64,000 bases of DNA from Spirometra erinaceieuropaei (GCA_902702965.1 CACRXP010000231.1:584085-648084), one strand, 5' to 3'. Counted from the stretch's first letter, positions 48,648-60,075 are shown. Numbers and translations are program-made. Notes: generated by a model not told the origin, from the letters alone.

Positions 48648-49569
48648 CAGTTGAGGCTTCGACATGCGTCAAGCGGCCATTCTAGTCCTCCCCTGCTCCT
48701 TGAAGCCAAATAACCCGGAGTAGTTTGCCTGTATGCTTGTTTCTACGAGGAAGGCACCTACGTTATTTGCACTCCAAAAGTGTTTATGGCATTATTTATC
48801 GACTGTATTAAAAATAGAAAATGAGGGACGTTCCGGACTGCGTCATGGCCGCAGCATAAAAGCGAAACTTCATATGGTTGCGTCATGAAGCAAAGATACC
48901 CCACCAAGGTATGTGTTTCAGATTTTTTTGCCAAGAAATCCATCATGAGTCGGTGGGACCGGTTTTCTGTGAGTTAAATCTAAAACACATTCACTGCAAG
49001 CACAGGTTGAATATATTATTATGTTGCCAAGCTTCTTCGTCCTGTCCTCCGCAAGCTAGTCATAATCACCTTTTAATAACTACACCGCGCTGCTTAAGAT
49101 ATTTCGGACAGTCCGAACTGTAATCCTGTCGGGATCTGTCTGAAGCGTGAAGCGTGTGATCTTAGCTTGATAATAGTGTGGTTTGTGCGACCTATTGGAT
49201 AAACTACCTGCTTTGGTGATCCCCTTCATCCGAAGCCATACATTCGGTAGGTATTTGTAGCTTGACATTACTAAGGTCATATTGTCATTAAAGATTGTTA
49301 TTATCCAACATTTACCCTATTAACTTTAAGAAACCCCCCCTCACTTAAAACCCAATAATATTGATAATAGGTAGGTTTTAAAGGCCCATGTCTGGGAAGT
49401 GCTCAATTGGTTTGTTGGTTCCGGTACTAACAAGGCATTTAAAAGAATTCCGAGCATTCAAAAGGAGTTACAATGGCGACCACCTGAATGTCATCTAGAA
49501 GTCCTAGCTCAGGACAGACGTAGCCTTGTTTGCATCCTGGCAAGATGCATTGATATTTTGTAGAATTGA
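48648..49569. other. No recognisable feature
   Basis: The 81-aa frame at 48878-49123 is Cys/His-rich but without a regular finger spacing. No repeat or retroelement match was noted. Confidence 0.4.
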
Positions 49570-51850
49570 TTAATTCCTACGTGGCGACGAGCTCCAAAGA
49601 ACGTTGTTTTCTGCTGAGGTATAACCAAAGAAATCGACATTTGGGAAAATTTAATTTTTGTAATTTTTCATTGGACTTTAGTCTCAGCCAGCTTATGCTC
49701 ACGTCCACCTGAGTCTGTCTCCATAGGAACTGCGCGCAAACAGTCACTTTGTCCTGCGACTGCAGCACACCATCCAGTCCTTCTATTGCTGGACAGATTT
49801 TAACCTCTTCCTCAAACATAAAGTTGGACACGGTGTGACTCATGTGGGACCCCCTACGATGAAGATGACAAATTTGACATCCGCAATATGCAGGAGTCTG
49901 GATAGTCCCGTGATGTCGAACAACTACTTCGAAAATTTTTAAAGAGGCTAATCCTCGGAACGGGGCGTACTTTCGAGAAAGACCTACTGAATCGAGCCCC
50001 AGAAAATCCGAAGTCATTCTATGGTTGAATAAGAAGAAGCACACGAAACAGAAACCCAGTCCCGTTATTGAAAGCTAGTGAGGACCTAGAACTCAGTGAA
50101 GACGGAGAAAAGGAAGAGCATCCTTCGCAATTTTTAAGTGTCTCTTTACGAAGGAAAGCGCATTTTTTCATCCCGACTGCGACATAGTGGACGGGCCAAT
50201 CGTTGAGTATGTCTCCTTCTCCGAAGCTATTGGTCGCAAAGAACTGTTGACGCTGAATGTGTCTAAATCAGCCTGGCCGGATGACATACCGCCCAAATTG
50301 TTGAAGGAGCTTGCTGGATAACTATCTAAGCCGCTGTCCATGCTCTTCCAAGCTTCGTTCGAAGCAGATTATTTGCCCGCCGATTGGAAGTCTGCACGGA
50401 TCACGCCAATTTTAAAGGCGGCAGCAAGGTCTGAGCAAACAAGTAGAGACCAATCAGCTTCACTTCCATTTGCTGCAAAATTATGAATAAAATAATAAAG
50501 CAAGAAATAATGCGCTTCTTAAAACAGCATAATCTGCTATGCGATGCCCAGCACGGATTTCGTTGTTTAGATGGCTGGACCCGAGCAGTCGATGGCGGCA
50601 ATGCAGTGCACGCCGACTACGTCAACTTTAAAAAGGCATTCGACAGTGTAACACATCAGCTTTTCCTTACAAATTAAGTCAAACAGGCATTAGGAAGAAC
50701 CTCCTGAGGTGGATACAAAGCTTTTAGATCAGTCGCTCTCAAATCGCCCACGTCGGTGACAGGCAATCGGCGTAGATAGCGATTGAAACCGGTGTTCCTC
50801 AAGGCTCCGTCCTTGACCCCACCCTATTCATTATATACATCATCGACTGCGTCAGTGAACTGAATTTTGATGTCGCCATGTTCGCTGATGATGTTAAACT
50901 TTGGAGCGTCGTCCGTACAGAATTTGACGAAGAGCGCTTCCAGGCAGACCTGACCCGACTCGAGAAATGGTCACAGGACTGGCACTTTCTGTTTAATGGG
51001 ACTAAGTGCAATGTCTTGCGAATTGGCACGACCCGATCTCTGAGCCGGAGAGTTTGCAATTTAAACAGCATACTATTGCAGGAGGTAGAAGTCCAGAAAG
51101 ACTTGGGTGTGTGGATAACGGCTTCTCTAAAACCGTCGCTCCACTGCTCCAAGGTAGCCAAGTCTGCAAAGCCAATCCTTTATCTCGTCAAGGCAGCTTT
51201 CTCTACTTTCGATGAGGACTGCTTCGTTAAAGTCTTTCGGACATTTGTACGGCCACAGCTGGGGTTCGCTATTCAGGCGTGGAAACTATGGACCTCTAAA
51301 GATCTCTGCATCCTTGAGAAAGTTCAAAGGCGGACAATTAAGCTCGTAAGTGGACAGAGTTCACTACCCTATGAAACACGACTATCCAATCTCGGCCATT
51401 TTCCACTGAGTTACAGACAACTAAGTGGCGACCTTATACAAACATTCCGTATGATGCGCGGCCAGGACTGCTGTCTCTGACCTGCTGATTTCTGTAAGTT
51501 AGCAACCACAACGAACCTCCGAGCTCACCCACTTAAACTACTTGTGACTCGCGCCAGGCTGGACATTCGGGAGTTCTTCTTTTCAAACAGAGTGATCGAT
51601 GCTTGGAATGCTCTGCCTGCAGATGTCGTCATGTCCACCTCCGCCGAGGCTTTTAAGCGCAAGTTGGACCAGTGTACCACTAAACGTCATAACGTCACCT
51701 GACCCACATCGTGTTAGCATTCCGTTCGAACAGTTTATTAATGTTATTATATTACTGCCTGTATTTCAGTACCGTTTGTTTTTTAGTATTGTCCCATGTC
51801 TGTTGAATGTCAGTGCTGGCATTCAATTCGTCTCCCTCAGAAACTGAGAT
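49570..51850 (+). pseudogene. CR1/Jockey-type LINE, RT region and 3' end
   Basis: The upstream part (about 49610-50060) carries decayed endonuclease-end sequence and then the linker DLLNRAPENPKSFYG and LLKASEDLELSEDGEKEEHP. RT motifs follow across frames: IPPKLLKEL-type text near 50290, the decayed YVNFKKAFDSVTH motif A at 50618-50655, VPQGSV motif B at 50788-50805, and an intact AMFADDVKLW motif C at 50875-50905. From there a 200-aa frame (50878-51480) runs through QKDLGVWIT, KVFRTFVRPQLGF and KVQRRTIKLVSGQ. The last coding stretch is VIDAWNALPADVVMSTSAEA near 51595-51650, with a stop near 51702. Stops upstream make it inactive. It lies head-on to the minus-strand PLE that begins within about 120 bp of its 3' end. 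Confidence 0.9.
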
Positions 51851-51964
51851 AGCACCAATTATCTATAGGCAGACTAATGTACAGCACATCTATTAACTAT
51901 AATGTTTTTAACATTTGGAACAATTCGTTTATCTGTCTGGTTTCAAAAATACTTTACGAAAATG

Positions 51965-53745
51965 TAAACAGAACTGGGAAGACAAAGATGCGGTCACTGG
52001 AACAGGACATTTATGGCCTGACGCTTCGGATTCTTAATCGAATCCATCATCAGAGAAATTCGCAGACAAAGATGATGGTGGCACAAGGAGTGCAGTATTT
52101 ATAGCACGTGGCTGCCGTGGGGCCATAGGCGCGCTGTAATTAACAGCTCTCGCAATCACCGCTGGGGTCGTAATTGATGCGGTGGTGGCGTGTCAGTCCG
52201 AGTCCGAGTCGTTAATTGCCGTGATTTCGTCATCCGTGCTAGATGCTGGTGTGACGATTGCTCGGCAAATTGGCTCACTGTCACTGCGACAATTGCTCGT
52301 CCGCGCCCTCCCCACGTGACCGATTCCCCTGCCCAGGGAAAATCTAAGCATGGAATATGGCACCGGGAGGTCATTGTGCTTGTTGATGGATTTTGGGCCT
52401 CAGAACCATGACTCGAGCAGCTCACGGCTCGCTCGAAATTATGGCCGGTTCCCGTCGAATGAGCCGCCACCTGAGAGTTAGCGTCTCCCCGCCTCACTGC
52501 TGTTGCATGCTCGGCAATTCGCGTACGCAGTTACCTTCCAGTATCTCCAATAAAGTTGCTTTGTCCGCAACTACACCAGTTCCGGTAAACGACTCCAGAC
52601 GTTTCCTGCCGTGACTTGGCTCCTAATAGTTGCTTCGGGTTTTGTGCAACCCCAACTCCAAGTCGAGTGAGTAGACGACTGGCGGCTTCCGAGACTTTCT
52701 GTACGTACGGAAGAGCCCGCCAACATTTGGGACCGGTTGGATTTGGTCCCTGGTGTCGCTTTCGTATGCACTGGTTGGCAAAGTTGCGCGGATAACCATT
52801 GGCCCTCATTACCCGTCGAAGATATTGAAATTCAGCAACCTTGTCTTCCATTTCACTGCAATGCGTCTCAACGCACCAGTATAGCGCCCTTACGTAACTG
52901 CGCTTGTGACTGATCGAGTGATTGCTATCGAAGTTCAGTTTTTGTACCGTATTTGTCGCTTTCCTGAACACTTTGGTTTTTAGTTCACCACAATCTTTGC
53001 GGCAGACGAGGGCATCCAGGAGGGCCAGCTGATTGTTTTCCTCCTCCTCCATCGTAAATTGAATGTCCGGGAAGACGACGTTGTGATGTTCTTTGAATGT
53101 CAGCACCTGATCCCGTTCGATGACGACGAAGGTGTCATGCAACTACGGAGCCCAGAATTTCGGTCTGTGATGTCGGAAAACCAGCGAATTCAGCCGTTGT
53201 AGGACCGCCTCGGCTATGAATCCCGAAATCGGCGAACCCATTGGCGTTCCCTTCACCTGCTCGTAGATTGTTCCGTCGAACTTAAAGTACGTCTTAAGAC
53301 AGAACTTCAGGAGCTCAATAATTTGGGCGAGTCCGAGGCGATTCTCCGTTTCGTCGTATTTCTCTCGTAGGAGTAGTTCGATGGTTTCGACTGCCAGGTC
53401 CTGCGGGATAGACGTAAAATGGGACGTGACATCAAAGGAAACCATGATATCGCTTGGCAGTTGACTTACTCCTTTAAGTTTATCCAAGAATTGCGAGGAC
53501 GAGCTGACTGTGGTGTTCGGATCGGAGGTCAGAAACTTGAGACGTTTGAACAGCCACTTTGCCAGTCCATAGGTTGGAGTGCCCTTTAGTGATACGATAG
53601 GTCGGAGAGGAACGCCCTCTTTGTTAACTTTTGGGAGACCGTAGACTCGGGATAGGACCGTTTCTTGTACTTTCCCCATTCGTCGGTCGATTGGCGATAT
53701 TGCACCTGAGTTCTTCATTGCCATCTTCGTCTTCTGAACAGCAAC
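51965..53745 (-). pseudogene. Penelope-like element, RT plus GIY-YIG nuclease
   Basis: The best-preserved PLE here. A 193-aa frame (53724-53143) holds YGLPKVNKEGVPLRPIVS (residues 28-45), SFDVTSHFTSIPQ with motif A Asp98, and GTPMGSPIS motif B (159-167). The frame ends at FWAP followed by a stop and LHDTF, where PLEs normally have the YVDD catalytic box, so motif C is destroyed. A second frame of 203 aa (53142-52531) continues through the thumb to VVYRNWCSCGQSNFIGDTGR, the GIY-YIG start with CxC. After a stop, nuclease sequence resumes as RRGDANSQVAAHSTGTGHNF (52497 down). The 3' non-coding end (52155-51965) contains a hammerhead-like core. The 5' end is lost against a MITE. Confidence 0.9.
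52023..52053 (-). ncRNA. Hammerhead-ribozyme-like core in PLE end
   Basis: The minus strand reads CTGATGA (52053-52047), T, then a perfect GGATTC / GAATCC stem with a GATTAA loop (52045-52028), then GAAGC (52027-52023). The active consensus is GAAAC, so this copy has a core substitution and would be inactive. The compensated stem, compared with the copy at 13403-13433, supports a conserved fold. Confidence 0.45.
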
Positions 53746-53764
53746 CTAGAACTCGCATGTTCGC

Positions 53765-54452
53765 TTCTATCAGTAAACAGAACTAATATTTCTTACACCC
53801 ATTTGGTAGAAAATCATAACTTCTTTAAATTTTTCACTCGAAGAAAGAATGTACTTCAGAATTTAAAAAAAGTTTCTCATTATCACATTTCTAAGACCAT
53901 GTAATCTCCATTCGAAAAGTGTCGTGTCTGTCTGTCTAGCAATGCTCCTCCTTGAATATACATCATGGTCCATACTTGTTGCAACGCTTAACGACCTTCA
54001 TGTTGCACTTTCTTAATACATAAAAATGCATGTTTTCCTTACATGGAAAGTGTATATCTCGAGGATTTAGACCCAACTTAACGAAACTGAAACGGCAGCT
54101 CGAGTTCAGAGTTATTCGAAAATCAGAAAAAAATAAAACAAAAATATGCTTTCCTTGGACATAAAATTTTATGAAGATACGATTTGCTACCAGAATAGTA
54201 CATAAAATAGTATTTTTTGTGGGCTACCCGTAAAACGTATTTGACCTCACAAAGCCATCAATATCAATAAAGAAAAGGTTTGCTACTTAAGTAGCCATTT
54301 TTCGCTGGGTGAGGTTTTCGAGGGTGACCGGAGATAATTGTATTCAAAAGCCATCATCCCAAAGTGTCTGCTTTACCGCGGGATTATGCCGCAAAGTAAC
54401 TGATCGTACAAACCCATTTAAGTAATTTTCCCAGTCGAAAAAGCATTTTTGT
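53765..54452. mobile_element. Palindromic MITE, truncated both ends (copy H)
   Basis: cccatttggtagaaaatcat and cttctttaaatttttcactc match the inner left arm of copy F. gtttgctacttaagtagcca (54275) carries the conserved 12-bp motif. ttaagtaattttcccagtcg followed by aaaaagcattttt marks the right arm. The sequence breaks off before the terminal CAGTG. It lies at the truncated 5' edge of the PLE. Confidence 0.65.
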
Positions 54453-54589
54453 GAAAATAGGAGTTCGCAGGCGACATCTTGCCATATCTCGCCGAATATA
54501 TGCCAGCATAAAGGGTCAACGTTTCTGCATACTTGACCAGAAACAAGGAATTGAAAATCGAAAGTCCTGGACGAGCTTCTTATACAGGC

Positions 54590-54885
54590 ATGTTCCGTTG
54601 TTACTCAGACTCTGTACACACACGACAGTTCAACCGTCGATTTCGACGACGGCGACCCTGTGCTACACAGCAAGGTGCAACAGGCACGGTGACGTGTGCG
54701 TGAATTAACTTTTATTGGCAGTAGACATGCGCAGCATCTACCGCGCCCTCTCTTCACTCCTAACCTGACCCGGAGTCAAAACAGAGTCAAGAAGATCGGA
54801 GGCGGACGAGGGCGCAGGTGGCTGGCACGGCCGGACGCTAACGTAGGCGTGCCATCACACCCCCTGGTCTGCAACATACACTTCA
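54590..54885 (+). repeat. Dispersed repeat R1, 54.6-kb copy
   Basis: cgtgcgtgaattaactttta, ggcagtagacatgcgcagca and agagtcaagaagatcggagg, then gggcgcaggtggctggcac, align with the R1 copies inside the tandem duplication. This copy is GC-richer and may be the least decayed. The 81-aa and 85-aa frames across it do not agree with frames in the other copies, so coding is not supported. Confidence 0.6.
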
Positions 54886-55309
54886 CCAAGGTTTTTCACC
54901 AACAACAACACTCCAACAGGGGGCCAGAAGAACGGGGATGATTGGGCTGCCATGCCCACCACCTGTTTACCCAGCGGAAGCGCAAGCGCATTTGTCGGCG
55001 GGGAACCAAACGTCAGAGAACTGCATGCGCATACCAGGCTGCGAGGGCCATGGTTTGCTGATACTGGCATAGCACATGCTTTCAGATCTTTTGATCTATA
55101 AGGACGAAACGGGTTCCTGCACCCTTAAAGGTTGGATAACCAAACAGTCGTCGACTGAGAGGCACTACCCATAAAGCACACACATAAACACAAACACTCT
55201 TCTCAGACTGAAGAGCGTGTCACAGATCGCTTGAGAAAGGGACGTGACAGCCTGGCTCTCAGCCCACTAGTCCGCCAGTCCATACAAACATACACACTAC
55301 TCGGCGGAC
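54886..55309. other. Unidentified sequence upstream of LINE
   Basis: GC-richer sequence between R1 and the LINE. It may belong to either. Inverted blocks ctcagcccac / gtgggctgag flank 55258-55324. No domain recognised. Confidence 0.35.
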
Positions 55310-56268
55310 TGCGTGGGCTGAGTTGGGACCTCAGAACCCAAAATTACTCTACAATTACCTTCGACAAAGTACAAGAAACAGGCATCAAATCCCATTAGTA
55401 AGGACTACTGATGGCGTTCAGATTGCTGATAGTAGGGTTAAAGCTGCGTATTTTTCCCAGTTCTTCCAATCAGTTTACACAAACGCGACAAGGTTCCTTC
55501 CTCCCTCCACAGAAGAACTGCCGGCCGCATGCGTCAGTGATATACTCTTCTCAGAAGGCATTGTCCGAAGAGAATTAGAGGCATTGAACGAATCGAAGTC
55601 GCCAGCGCCCGACGAGATTCCACCCAAGTTTCTCAAGGAACTTTCCAGTGAGCTTTTTGTGCCTTTGTCAATGTTCTTTCAAACGTCATTTGACACTGAA
55701 ACGCTTCCTATCGATTGGAAGCTGGCGCATATTACTCCGCTATACAGAGGAGGTAGCAGGGCAACGACGACAATTTACAGGCGCATAAGCTTGACAGGCA
55801 TTCTATGCAAAGTTATGGAGAGGATCATGAGGAGTGAATTGGCGAAATTGCTGGAAGTCACGACTTGCCATCGAACTGCTAACATGGGTTTGGGGAACGA
55901 AAATCCTACACGCCAAACCTGCTGCAATCTCTCCGGAGCTTTGTCTGTGCTCTCGACGGCGGGCACGCCGTCCACATAGCTTTCATGAACTTCCAGAAGG
56001 CGTTTGACATTGTGCGTCGCCAGCGGCTGTTACAAAACCAAAAAACAGGGATTAGAGGCAATTTCTTTAGATGGGTCGAAAACTTCCTTGTGGGTTGACA
56101 GCAGGTTGTGTGCGTCCGTCAAAAAAAGCTGAACCTGCTGTGGTCGAGGTTGATGTCACCCAGGTTTTAGTACTGGGACCCATTTTGTTCCTTATATACG
56201 TTGACGATTGCGAAAGTGCGAAGCAGCAATGTTTGCCGACGACAGGAAGATATGGAGTGTAATTCTGG
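55310..56268 (+). pseudogene. CR1/Jockey-type LINE, 5' half of RT, interrupted
   Basis: A 218-aa frame (55323-55979) reads GPQNPKLLYNYLRQ (linker), IVRRELEALNESKSPAPDEI (RT motif 0/1), PPKFLKELSSELFVPLSMFF and LPIDWKLAHITPLYR. In another frame FMNFQKAFDIVRRQRLL (motif A, F in place of the usual V/L context, Asp present) follows at 55982-56035, and NVCRRQEDME near 56230 is a frame of the FADDRKIWSV motif C. The reading breaks at aattctgggg (56261) and appears to resume at 58427 with SLNRLND and ILRLDKIARSAST. The LINE is therefore probably split by the elements between 56270 and 58425. Confidence 0.85.
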
Positions 56269-56269
56269 G

Positions 56270-58072
56270 GAGATCTTCTGAACTAGATTAGGGCATTTCT
56301 GGTTGGTCGGAAACAATGTGTTTGTATCGGTGTCGATATATCACAATGGGTGAATGTGACCAGTGGTGTGCCTCAAGGCCCAGTTCTGGGACCATTGCCC
56401 TTCATCCTGTATGTTAAGGACAGCCTTCAGGAACTCGACTGCGGCAAAATAATGTTTGTCGACGACCTTAAGCTCTGGCAAGTCATCAAGGGTCCGAACG
56501 GTCAGAGATCCCTTCACGATAATCTGCACAGACTGCAAGCGTAGCCGGAGAAATGTATTCTAGATTTCAATGTGGAGAAGTGTGCCGTCCTTCATCTGCG
56601 TCCAACCAAAACTTATTCAAATGGGAGCCTGAGGACATATCACCTGAAAGATAAAGGCTCCCTCAGAATCTTCACAGAAGGATCTCTGGGTTTGGATACA
56701 GAACAACCTGAAACCAACACTGCAGTGCCACAAGACCGCAAGCAACGCCAGGGGAGTGCTCCATGCAATCAAAAGAGCGTTCGTAACGTTTGACCAAGAC
56801 CTTTTTGGGAAAGTTTACGCACCACTGTTCGGTCCCACTTAGAAAATGGCCTACAAGCATGGCAGCCATGACTAGCAAAGGACCAAGCATGCCTCGAAGG
56901 GGTACAACGTCGTGCAACAGATCTGGTAAACGGTCTAAAAAGCCAATCCTAAACAGACAGACTGAATTGCCTTAATTTATTCCCTCTGTGTTACGGGCAG
57001 CAAAGAGGTGATCTTACCCTCGTCTACAAAATAATGCATGGCCTTGAGCATGGAATTAAATTTGAGGACATGTTTCAGTGGCACCTCTCACCCAATCTTC
57101 GTGGTCACTCGATGAAGTTGCGGACAACATGGTGATTCCGCCGTCTCTTTGTACTACATCTAAGCGCCCCCTCTTCTTTGCTTCCAAATATGCCTTCCTT
57201 TGGAATAATCTTCCGCCAGAAATTAGATTATCGCCTAAGTTACTGGTATTCAAGTCGAAATTGCGCAAACATCTTACACCGGAAAGCATAAAGGCACTGT
57301 TAACGGTCTCATTCCCGAACACTCGGATTCTTGACTTCGAGAAGGGTCCTCCTGGGATTTAGTGGTAGATCTAGTGGTAACTCTTAATTATATCATTAGA
57401 AACCCCTGTTTTGCATTGGTTTCTAAATCCACTGCTATCACTCCTCCCCCATAGCGACAATTTTCGCGGTTTTTGATGTCACCTCCCGCATTCCGACCTC
57501 ATGCGGTCTGTCGGCGCTCACGGCTGAACCCTCAGTATTCACCGTCTACTAGTAGTTCGGTCGTGCCTCCCTTCCCCACTGCTCGGCTGAGCTGGAAGCT
57601 TGCTGTGGCCGATCGCATCTGGGTTCCTCTCGTCTGGCCTCTTTGACGCGGCGTATCAATCCGACCCAGACGATCTCAATTGTGAATCCCGTATACAATG
57701 CCATATGCAAGCCAGTCCTATCTGACCCGCATTCGTAACCCTCAAGGCTGAGATTTATTGCTACCCTGTCGATGACCTACAACATTCCGTTATATACCAC
57801 CACCTACAGGCCAGTCCTGCTCGCTTTTTTCTGTCATTATTTTTATTGAGGGGTTTTTTTTCTCCTGTAAAAATAATCCAATCATTTTTAACTTTTTTAA
57901 GGAGTTTTTTTCACCCCTCAATTATCATGTTTCTCAATGGACTAATAATTCAGAAACTATGAATTGCATTTTGTAAAGATTCGGCCTACCTCGTCTAAAA
58001 CTCGCATGTAGATTTATTTTAACTTGCTTTGATGGGACCCCGACGGGTCTTTAATAAAAAATTATCTATCTA
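56270..58072 (+). pseudogene. CR1/Jockey-type LINE, 5'-truncated, inserted
   Basis: It begins inside RT with FLVGRKQCVCIG-like text. VNVTSGVPQGPVLGPLPFIL (motif B, about 56350-56410) and IMFVDDLKLWQVI follow (motif C, about 56450-56485; VDD where most LINE copies here have ADD). FNVEKCAVLHLR, SHLENGLQAWQP and VQRRATDLVNG lead to the tail frame 57078-57362, which ends SKLRKHLTPESIKALLTVSF. A long 3' UTR with gggaccccgacgggtcttta and taataaaaaattatctatct ends at 58072. Stops at several points make it inactive. It is a different family from the LINE that flanks it. Confidence 0.85.
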
Positions 58073-58074
58073 AC

Positions 58075-58425
58075 AATGGCCAGGCTGAATCTTCGTTCCG
58101 AATTTTTCACGCAGAGGGTAGTGGAGAAATGGAAAGATCTCCCTCAGTCAGTCGTGGAGGCTGCGCCTCTGCAACTCTTAAAGAAACGCTTGTATAATTA
58201 TTTGTGTCCCCTGTTTTCCCTCGAAAGTCTGAGTCTGAACTAAGTACCCCGCGATCCCGCAATTTTTGCCCACGGGACAATGCCAATCAAATGAATCAAG
58301 TACTGTTTTAATAGCGAATATTTTCATTGTTCGTGTACAGTTATTTCTAACGAACTGACATGTAATCAATAGGGTTTTCAAAGGCTTTGCCTATTTCGCT
58401 TACCAAATAAACTGAAATAAACTGA
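58075..58425 (+). pseudogene. LINE 3'-end fragment
   Basis: It reads MARLNLRSEFFTQRVVEKWK then LPQSVVEAAPLQLLKKRLYN, the usual C-terminal coding tail of CR1-like LINEs, followed by a stop and a 3' UTR. The UTR ends in two aaataaactg repeats at about 58403-58424. Only this terminal piece is present, a typical heavily 5'-truncated insertion. Confidence 0.75.
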
Positions 58426-58426
58426 A

Positions 58427-59390
58427 ATTCGGGAACCTGCCAACAAAGGCAGACCGCAGATGAGCCTTAATCGGTTGAATGATTGATCAAGTCGTTAGCT
58501 CCTGCGGTTTAGCGTTTGTAATTGTAACATACTTCGCCTAGACAAAATAGCCAGATCAGCCAGCACAAGAGACTATCTTCTGGGCGGTACAGCATTACGA
58601 GACGTCGACGCCTAAAAGGACCTCGGTGTGCTGACGACGAACTCCCAGAAACCATACGCGCATTGCTCAAGAGTGGACAAAAGCTCAATATCCGTACTCT
58701 ATGCCATTTAGTGTTCGTTTATGGATTTTGACGAAGACATTTTCTCTAAGAAATTCGGAACATTCGTGCGTCCGCACTTGGAATACGGCATAGAAGCCTG
58801 GGAACCGCGGGCAGTTCAAGATCAAAATTGCCTTAAAATAGCCCAGAGAACCACGAAGATGGTTAGGGGTTATATCTCATTTTCTTATGCTACCCGCTTA
58901 ATAAACCTGACCCCCCCCCCTTTAAGCTATAGGCAACTTCGAGCGGATCCCTTGCATGCATTCCGCATTATGAAGAGGTCGGACTGCAGCCTGGCCTTGA
59001 GGACTATTTGAATTTGCTACCACGGCCGACCTCCTAAGTCACCTGTTGAAACTGCGCACTCATCAGCCAAGGCTGCATGTGCGGAAGTTCTCCTTCCGTG
59101 TTTGAGTGGTCAACCCATGAAACTCCCTCCCTGCAGATGCTGTGATGTCACAATCGATTCAAAGTCTTAAAAAGAGCCTCAACATATTTATGTTCGATCT
59201 GACCAAGAGCGATGAGAGATCGAGCTCATTCCATGAGACTTGTTCATACCTTGTTATACCATTATAGGCTAATTTGAATTATTTTAGGCCACATAATTGC
59301 CCTGCACACCGCGGCCAGTTTTACGTTGTAGGTAGGATACTAAAAAACTTCTGCCTGTTTCCCTTCAGTAAACTGAACTGAATTGTCGCC
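58427..59390 (+). pseudogene. CR1/Jockey-type LINE, 3' half, probable continuation of the 55.3-kb LINE
   Basis: SLNRLND, LLRFSVCNCNILRLDKIARS and KDLGVLTTNSQKPYAHCSRV lead into the frame 58721-59011 with MDFDEDIFSKKFGTFVRPHL, EYGIEAWEP, IAQRTTKMV and SYRQLRADPLHAFRIMKRSD. The tail continues as LPADAVMSQSIQS-type text near 59130-59165 and an AT-rich UTR with cagtaaactgaactgaattg at about 59367. The first residues pick up where the LINE at 55310-56268 stops (IWSVI...). This is close kin of the minus-strand fragment at 46440-47345. Confidence 0.85.
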
Positions 59391-59579
59391 TACTTAACTG
59401 TTTACATAAGTCATTGGGCGCTTTGTCGATGTACCCTTGTGCTTCAACCCCAGGCCCTCTGAACACCAGTAACTTATATGCAATATGATGCACGGAACAC
59501 TTGACTGTTTCTCATTTGATTTATTTCTTTTTCCTTTTAGCCTAGGCATCTATATTCTACGAGGTCGCTCTTTATTTGA
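59391..59579. other. Spacer
   Basis: T-rich sequence between the LINE end and the PLE fragment. No feature recognised. Confidence 0.4.
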
Positions 59580-59858
59580 CATCTTCTGCGAGACTCTTTT
59601 TCTAAGATGGCAGCCACATTCTGCTCCGCATGAGTTCAAAACTTAACATATTATTTGTGGACAGAACAAATACGTCGGCAAAGCTGGAAAATTACCCGGA
59701 CGTGCATAGCTGACCACGCAGAACCGGTGAGAAGGAAAGACGACAGTTCTCAGGTAGCAACTATTTCCACGGAATTCGGTCATATCCCCGAGTTTCAAGA
59801 GGTCAAAATCCTCGCAAGAACTGACAACGGCGTGAGCCGGGAGCTGTTCGAATTATGG
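59580..59858 (+). pseudogene. Penelope-like element, GIY-YIG fragment
   Basis: CGQNKYVGKAGKLPG (about 59658-59702) is a GIY-YIG nuclease start. After a frameshift comes CIADHAEPVRRKDDSSQVAT, then FGHIPEFQEVKILARTDNGV and SRELFELW. This corresponds to the C-terminal nuclease part of the other two PLEs but lies on the opposite strand. The RT is absent. It ends abruptly where the Ty3/gypsy LTR begins, so it may have been the insertion target or been cut by it. Confidence 0.75.
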
Positions 59859-59859
59859 T

Positions 59860-60073
59860 GTAAGTGATAAACCCATTAGTTGGGCACAGTGAGTAGGCTA
59901 TCCGGGAAACGAAGATAGAAGTATCCCAGCAGTTACAAACTAGTAAATAAAAACAAAGTCGTCAGCAGGTAAAAATGCACGTGTTAGTTCTTTGTCTCAT
60001 TCAATGTTGTGCCAAGTTATTAAACAAGCGTGTTATAACTGATTAAAACAAAAAGGACTTAAATGTCACCACA
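59860..60073 (-). repeat. 3' LTR of the Ty3/gypsy element
   Basis: The minus strand starts TGTGGTGACATTTAAGTCC directly after a purine-rich tract and runs about 214 bp. The far end is set at a CA within cacttacacca, next to PLE sequence. With only one LTR in the window the boundary cannot be confirmed. Confidence 0.55.
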
Positions 60074-60075
60074 GT

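Noticed and set aside
49577..50044. 155-aa minus-strand frame
   Set aside because: It is antisense to the plus-strand LINE, whose linker sequence is readable on the other strand.
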